From Benincasa hispida (taxonomy: Eukaryota > Streptophyta > Magnoliopsida > Cucurbitales > Cucurbitaceae): a DNA stretch of 64,000 nt. Numbering within the stretch: the stretch's first letter is position 1; each line of letters opens with the position of its first letter. A program made the position numbers and the translations under genes. This document shows, piece after piece, positions 37,701 to 44,797 of this stretch. The notes beneath the pieces are model-generated. The model saw only the letters and a program-made list of their open reading frames with translations. It was not told the origin of the DNA and ran no database searches. Where the stretch lies: positions 57,356,379 through 57,420,378 of the forward strand of contig NC_052351.1 in assembly GCF_009727055.1 (NCBI RefSeq). The letters run 5' to 3'.

Positions 37701-40700
37701 GTCTATTCAGAGGTTAGATTGGAAGAAGATAGATCAAGTGCAATAAATGGGCCGGTGTTACCACTGTAGAGTCAGCTGCCTTTTGGGTGAAGTCCACTGG
37801 ATCTGATGGTGACAAGCAGAATAGTAAAACACCTCCAGTATGTGAGCATTGCAAAAAACAGTGGCATACGAAGGATCAGTGCTGGAAATTGCAATGGTCG
37901 CCCTCCGAATGGTAAACGTCGCCTTCCGAATAACGAGTCGAAATCTGGTCGTGCTCTAGTGGGTGAATCAGTTGAGGGGGCCGCACAACCTCGACACAGC
38001 CTCACAGTGACCAATCCTGGTGATTCAGGTACCATAGGGATCGGAACAATTGCTCAATCAAGTAACCCTCAATCTTTTAGTTTCCTTGTTGAAGGGAATG
38101 AGTTATGGATTCTAGATTCAGGAGCGACCGATCACTTGACTGGCTCATCCGACCGGTTTCTCTCATACTATCCAAGCGCTGGAAATGAGAGGATTTCGAA
38201 TTGCGGATGGGTCCTTCGCTCCTGTTGCTGGAAAAGGCAGACTGTCACCATTTCAGGGATTAACTCTGCAAAATGTCCTATATATGCCCAAAATTTCTTA
38301 CAACTTATTATCAATAAGTAAAATAATAAAAGATTTTAACTGTAGAGTTGTCTTCTCACCAGATACTGCTTTGTTTCAGGACTTGAGCTCGGGGATGATG
38401 ATTGGCACTGCCCGATATGACAGAGGCCTCTATTTCCTTTTTGAAAATGCTTCCTCCAGGAGCTTGTTAGGACTCTTTTATCTTCTTTTATGTCTGAAAC
38501 AAATTATTTATTATGGCATTTTCGTCTTGGACATCCTAGTTTTCAATATATGCGATATTTGTTTCCTCATTTATTCCATAATGTGAATATTCTTCATTAT
38601 CTTGTGATGTTTGTATACATGACTAAACAACCTTGTGTGTCTTTTGTTTCTCAGCCCTATAAACCTATCCAGCCTTTCCACCTGGTCCACAGTGATGTTT
38701 GGGGTCCCTCAAGCATCTCTAACCCTGTCTGGTAAACAGTGGTTTGTAACCTTTCATCGATGACCATACCCGACTTACATGGGTATATCTCCTTGNNNNN
38801 NNNNNNNNNNNNNNNNNNNNCTCGAATTGCGGATGGGTCCTTCGCTCCTGTTGCTGGAAAAGGCAGACTGTCACCATTTCAGGGATTAACTCTGCAAAAT
38901 GTCCTATATATGCCCAAAATTTCTTACAACTATTATCAATAAGTAAAAATAATAAAAGATTTTAACTGTAGAGTTGTCTTCTCACCAGATACTGCTTTGT
39001 TTCAGGACTTGAGCTCGGGGATGATGATTGGCACTGCCCGATATGACAGAGGCCTCTATTTCCTTTTTGAAAATGCTTCCTCCAGGAGCTTGTTTAGGAC
39101 TATCTTTTATCTTCTTTTACTATGTCTGAAACAAATTATTTATTATGGCATTTTCGTCTTGGACATCCTAGTTTTCAATATATGCGATATTTGTTTCCTC
39201 ATTTATTCCATAATGTGATATTTCTTCATATATCTTGTGATGTTTGTTATACATGACTAAACAACCTTGTGTGGTCTTTTGTTTCTCAGCGCCTATAAAC
39301 CTATCCAGCCTTTCCACTGTGTCCACACAGTGATGTTTGGGGTCCCTCAAGCATCTCTTAACCCTGTCTGGTAAACAGTGGTTTGTAACTTTCATCGATG
39401 GACCATACCCGACTTACTGGGTATCTCCTTGCTGATAAGTCCGAGGTTCTATACTACCTTCAAACAGTTCTATACCACTATATTAACACAGTTCAACACA
39501 AAGATTGTTCATTCTTCGGAGTGACAATCTGATAAGTCCGAGGTTCTATCTACCTTCAAACAGTTCTATACCACTATATTAACACAGTTCAACACAAAGA
39601 TTGTCATTCTTCGGAGTGACAATGGCCGTGAGTTTGTCAATCACACCTTCCAGGAATTCCTAGCGTCAAAGGGAATCATCCATCAAAACTCGTGTGCATA
39701 TACTCCACAACAAAATGGGGTGGCTAAACGAAAAAATCACCATCTCATTGAAGTTGCTCGTTCCTTGATGATTCAAGCGTCTCTCCCTTCGTACCTGTGG
39801 GGAGATGCGGTTCTTACCGTAGCTCATCTCATTAATAGAATGCCTTCATGAGTTCTAAAGTTTCAAACTCCTCTTGAGTGCTTCAAAGAGTTCTATCAGT
39901 CTACCCGTCTCATTCCTGAGGTTCCTCTTTGTGTGTTTGGGTGTACAGCTTTTGTTCATACTCATGGTCCACACCGGACTAAGTTTGCTCCACGAGCTCA
40001 AAAATGTGTGTTTGTCGGGTATCCCCTTCATCAGCGAGGCTATAAATGCTTTCACCCATCTTCCAGAAAATATTGTCACTACGGATGTCACGTTCCTTGA
40101 AGATAAACCGTTCTTTCCCATTAGTCATCTTCAAGGGGAGACCACGAATGAAGAGACTAACAGTTCCACGTACTTCGTACCTATTAGCTTCAATCTTAAG
40201 CCTAGTCCTAATATTCCTGAACTTGAGCCTAGTCCTAATATTCCTGAACCCAATCTACCTAGTCTTGAACCTAACTCTGCTCCTACTATTATTGTGTCAG
40301 TCCTTCTTACTAGACAAGTGCCCTAGAATCTTAGAAAGGAAATTCAGGAAACCCCTGGTGTTCCATCGGAAAGTGTCCAAGCGTCGAAACCAGCTCAAAT
40401 TCAAGATCCTGTTGTTTCAGAGGAGATTCTTGAAGAGAAGTCTGGGAACATAGAAAATGATGAGACGAGCTCAGAGAAGGTTGAAACTTCAAGAGGTAAT
40501 GAGGTGCTGAAAGATCCTCAAGAAGATGCAAAATTGTCTCAGAAGTCTGATACTGAAGAGGGACAGACGAAAACTGACAACTATGATACCACTCTAGATA
40601 TGCCAATTGCTCTGAGAAAGGAAACCAGGTCATGTCCAAAGTACCCTTTGCATAGTAACTTATCTCCTGGTTTTAAGGCTTTCACTACTCAGCTGGATGC

Positions 40701-43700
40701 TCTAGCAATACCTACCAGTGTACATGCGGCCATGGAAGTTCCCGAGTGGAAAGCAGCAGTAATGGAGGAAATGAAAGCTCTCGAGGCAAATAAGACTTGG
40801 GAGTTAGTAGCTCTCCAAAAACTGCATTTTACTTATCTCATACTAGGCTCGACATCTCCTATGTTGTGAGTGTGGTAATCAGATCATGCAGAGTCCAATA
40901 TGAGGAGCATCCATGGAAGCCTGTGTACTTGAATNNNNNNNNNNNNNNNNNNNNNNNNNNNNNNNNNNNNNNNNNNNNNNNNNNNNNNNNNNNNNNNNNN
41001 NNNNNNNNNNNNNNNNNNNNNNNNNNNNNNNNNNNNNNNNNNNNNNNNNNNNNNNNNNNNNNNNNNNNNNNNNNNNNNNNNNNNNNNNNNNNNNNNNNNN
41101 NNNNNNNNNNNNNNNNNNNNNNNNNNNNNNNNNNNNNNNNNNNNNNNNNNNNNNNNNNNNNNNNNNNNNNNNNNNNNNNNNNNNNNNNNNNNNNNNNNNN
41201 NNNNNNNNNNNNNNNNNNNNNNNNNNNNNNNNNNNNNNNNNNNNNNNNNNNNNNNNNNNNNNNNNNNNNNNNNNNNNNNNNNNNNNNNNNNNNNNNNNNN
41301 NNNNNNNNNNNNNNNNNNNNNNNNNNNNNNNNNNNNNNNNNNNNNNNNNNNNNNNNNNNNNNNNNNNNNNNNNNNNNNNNNNNNNNNNNNNNNNNNNNNN
41401 NNNNNNNNNNNNNNNNNNNNNNNNNNNNNNNNNNNNNNNNNNNNNNNNNNNNNNNNNNNNNNNNNNNNNNNNNNNNNNNNNNNNNNNNNNNNNNNNNNNN
41501 NNNNNNNNNNNNNNNNNNNNNNNNNNNNNNNNNNNNNNNNNNNNNNNNNNNNNNNNNNNNNNNNNNNNNNNNNNNNNNNNNNNNNNNNNNNNNNNNNNNN
41601 NNNNNNNNNNNNNNNNNNNNNNNNNNNNNNNNNNNNNNNNNNNNNNNNNNNNNTTTGAGATACCTAAAGTCCACCCCTGGGAAGGGCTTGGTGTTCAGAA
41701 AACATGACACACGGAGCATCGAGGCATATACTAACTTAGATTGGGCCGGATCCATGACTGATAGAAAGTCAATCTCAGGGTACTGTACCTTTGTATGGGG
41801 AAATTTGGTAACTTGGCGGAGTAAAAAACAGGGTGTAGTGGCCAGAAGTAGTGCTGAGGCAAAGTATAGAGCTATGAGTCTGGGAGTGTGTGAAGAAACC
41901 TAGTTGCAGAAAGTTTTATCAGATCTTCACGAGAGTAGTCTGGGGCCCATGAAGTTGTATTGTGATAATAAGGCTGCCATCAGTATTGCTAATAATCCCG
42001 TGTAACATGATAGAACCAAACATGTGGAAATTGACAGGCACTTTATTAAAGAAAAGTTAGACCGCGGAGCTATCTGTATTCCCTATGTACCTTCAGTCCA
42101 ACAGGTTGCAGATGTTCTTACGAAAGGGTTATCGAGACAGACGTTTGAAACTTGTATTAGCAAGTTGGGTCTTGCCGATATCTACGCCCCAACTTGAGGG
42201 GGAGTGTTGAAATACGTTGAATTAGCCCTAAGGGCATTTTTGTAATTTATACTATATTTGCTAAATTAGGGTTTCACCTCATTCTATTTATATCTGAGGT
42301 TGGGGTCTATTGTATGTATGACATTAAAATAATAAGTCATTTTCTATCGTGGTTTTTCTTCCCCGAATTAAGATTTTCCACGTAAACTCCTTGTGTCCTT
42401 TTCTTTCTCTTCTATTTCAATAACTATTTTTAAGATTAACAACTCAATTTCAATTTATATAATGTATAACCTTTTTTCAAAGTACAAAAAAAAATATTTC
42501 TAAGAGTTGTTGAAGAATAAATTATCCAAAATTGATAAAATTAAATAAAACTAAAATAAATATATGTATATCTAATTGTACATAAACAAAAAAAATATAT
42601 TTCAAAGTTAATAATAAGTTCGAGTTGGTTTGGGTTATTTTAGGTGACCCATGAACCAACCCAACCCATAAAATTTTCATTTATTTGAACCCAACCCAAA
42701 CCAAACGGGTTGGGTTGGGTTGATCGGTTTTTTCGGGTCATCGGGTTTCTTGAACACCCCTAGGGGAGATTATATCTAGGCTCCCAGTGGTTCGACCCGG
42801 TCTTGCTACTAATACTACCTAGTAGTAGAAGTTCTTGATCGGTATTTATAAATTTTATTTGAAGGGTCGAAGAAGGATTCGACACCCTCCTTTCGACTAG
42901 CATCAGTTATGCTCTTCCCTATTATTAAATATGGATGACTATGGTTAAAGCATTGATAAATTATTAAATGTATCATAACCCATCATCTTAAATTTTTGGA
43001 TTCAAAGGTAGTTTTAACATGTTATTCAAGTCCTTTCCCAAACTCAACCATGTCAATCGATTCCTCGAGTACCAACATAGAAATGGTGAGCCTCAAAGAC
43101 ATTGACATAATGATCCGTAGTTGAGTTGAATTGGATAGGTGCCATGCTCTAGAGAAGAGAAATTGGTCTAGATAAGAGCAAATTCTCACTGTAGTAAAGT
43201 TACACAAATAGAAGCTTATTTAAAGAAAGACTAGATGATATTTTGTTTGAAGCGAGAATTGTTAAGAGTGACCAAATTCCCACATTATTTAGACATGGAG
43301 AAGATATGAGTACAAGTAAGAACAACCATCTCAAAATTAGAGGTATTTTAGGTGAAACCAAAACCGAAGCGATGAAAGCCAAACCTGAGCATAGCTCAAT
43401 TGGTTAAGGCATTATATCATTGACTAAAAAGTCAAAGGTTTAAATTTCCTCCAACATCACATGATGTTGAACTAAATGCAAAAAACTAAAAACAAGAGGG
43501 CTTAGGCCCAAAAATGGTCAAGGTCAATATCAGGAGATCCTATGTTCAAACTCATTTTATTTTCTTTACATTTAATAATAATAACCATTTGATGGGCCTT
43601 GTCTAAATTTTCAAGCCTACAAATGAAAAGGAATGTTAAATATTGATAAAATATTAAATTTACTATAACCCATTAGCTTATGCATTTGGATGCAAAAGTG

Positions 43701-44754
43701 ATTTAGCAACAAGCAAACATAATACTTATTCAAAACTCCTTATACGATCATGCAAATGAAATGTACACATGAGCGTAGGATTTTAATTTTTATACCACGG
43801 GTCCTTATTGCAGTCAGAATGTCAGATCAATGTGTTTTGGCTTAAGAGAGATTTTTGAGAGGGAGAAAAACAAACTGGCATATTATTCTACTAAGTAAAT
43901 AAAAATAAAAAAACAAAACCTATGATAGAGATCATACATCTATCAGCAATAAAGCAAACCAGCAAACAAATAGTCTCTTTTTTTTTGGGGGGGGGGGGGG
44001 GAAGCCAAGTAAACATTAATATATCAGAAAATAAAAACATTAAACACATGATTACCATGTTCTGTGAAGCTGGGGTCAATTTTTTCATGATTCAAAAGTG
44101 CTTCCACAACTTCTTTTCGGCTCATATCAAGCTGAAGGCATCGCTCTATAAGACTTCGCACCTAAAATATAAACATAAATAACTGGATGAGATTAGTCAC
44201 CTGAAAGTAATGCACATTCGAAGGCACACCATTCATTAGAGTGATAAAAGTTAATGCTCTACATAAATCCAAAGTTTTTGCACCAAGACTTTTGCATTTT
44301 AAACAAGTAGAGTAAATTAAAAAGATAAAATTACTAACATATGAGAAATCAAAAAGGACATTACATTACGCTAATGGTGTGATACATTAAAACCAAATAA
44401 TTCCATATCCTTTATGGTGAGGAGATTCCAAAATCAAAATGTCTGCAATAGGCTTTATGAACAATCATGATATTTTTCTTTCTAAGTTTTTCCATTTCTC
44501 TAATATTATTTTGGCATGTCCATGAACCAATATTCTTTTAGATAAACTAAAGATCTAATCCTCAAGTTTTCCAAAAAAATATGAGAGCTTTGGAATGTCA
44601 ATATCATAACTCACAGACACGAACAACTTGCCTAATAAAAGAATTATTCAAGCTTCATTACATACATGGCTGACAAAATGTTTCGCTGAGTAGCCATACT
44701 GGAATGTACAGAAACAAAAATATCTCATATGAAACACCCACAACTCAATCCGAT

Positions 44755-44797
<43 letters not shown>

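Larger units (their letters stand above)
31413..38195. repeat. Copy 2 of the 6.8-kb direct duplication
   Basis: It parallels copy 1 along its full length. Differences are mostly gain or loss of single bases, often in homopolymers and also in coding stretches, plus a few substitutions (for example in 37,905-37,940). It breaks frames that copy 1 keeps open in exon 3 and gag. Its right end runs without a break into the remaining Copia sequence. Confidence 0.92.
38115..39850 (+). pseudogene. Copia protease and integrase region
   Basis: Runs DSGATDH, then the RIADGSFAPVAGKG and LTLQNVLYMPKISYN segments, the LWHFRLGHPSFQYMR zinc-binding part, then the core with SDNGREF at about 39,615-39,638. The catalytic Asp is at 39,618-39,620. 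The residue 36 codons on, which should be the catalytic Glu of D-x35-E, is Lys (AAA, 39,726-39,728, context GVAKRKN). A 600-base repeat around the 25-N gap and a 97-base repeat at 39,432 disturb the frame. Confidence 0.8.
29307..42422 (+). mobile_element. Copia LTR retrotransposon, defective, with duplicated front part
   Basis: The LTR at 29,307-29,524 and its partner at 42,205-42,422 are 218 bp each, begin TGTTGAAATACG and end AATA. Both are flanked by ACTAT (29,302-29,306 and 42,423-42,427). A tRNA-Met primer site (TGGTATTAGAGC) starts at 29,525. The polypurine tract TTGAGGGGGAG precedes the 3' LTR. Domains follow in Copia order: gag, zinc knuckle, protease, integrase, reverse transcriptase, RNase H. 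The front (LTR to protease start) occurs twice because of the 6.8-kb duplication. The element cannot be autonomous: it has nonsense codons, an integrase active-site change and a deleted RT core. Confidence 0.88.
29087..42762. mobile_element. hAT-like MITE (ends TAGGGGTGTTC), interrupted by a Copia element
   Basis: The left end TAGGGGTGTTCG starts at 29,087 and the inverted right end GAACACCCCTA stops at 42,762. The octamer GGGGAGAT lies directly outside both ends (29,079-29,086 and 42,763-42,770). An 8-bp duplication and a TAGGG-type end fit hAT elements. Inside are 'cccaaccc' repeats in opposite orientation on the two arms. Without the Copia insertion and the duplication, the element is about 550 bp. 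Confidence 0.8.

Noticed and set aside
40797..41903. Long open frames crossing the N gap (40,797-41,903, 40,859-41,755, 40,913-41,707)
   Set aside because: They are open only because Ns cannot form stop codons. The real content is Copia RT/RNase H on the plus strand.
43387..43460. A functional tRNA gene
   Set aside because: A- and B-box-like words are present, but the acceptor and anticodon stems do not pair well and the B box is mutated (ggtttaaatttcc). A SINE head fits better.
43980..44001. T-run/G-run as a structural element (G-quadruplex or promoter)
   Set aside because: A single homopolymer run in an intron, likely prone to sequencing error, with no spaced G-tracts.
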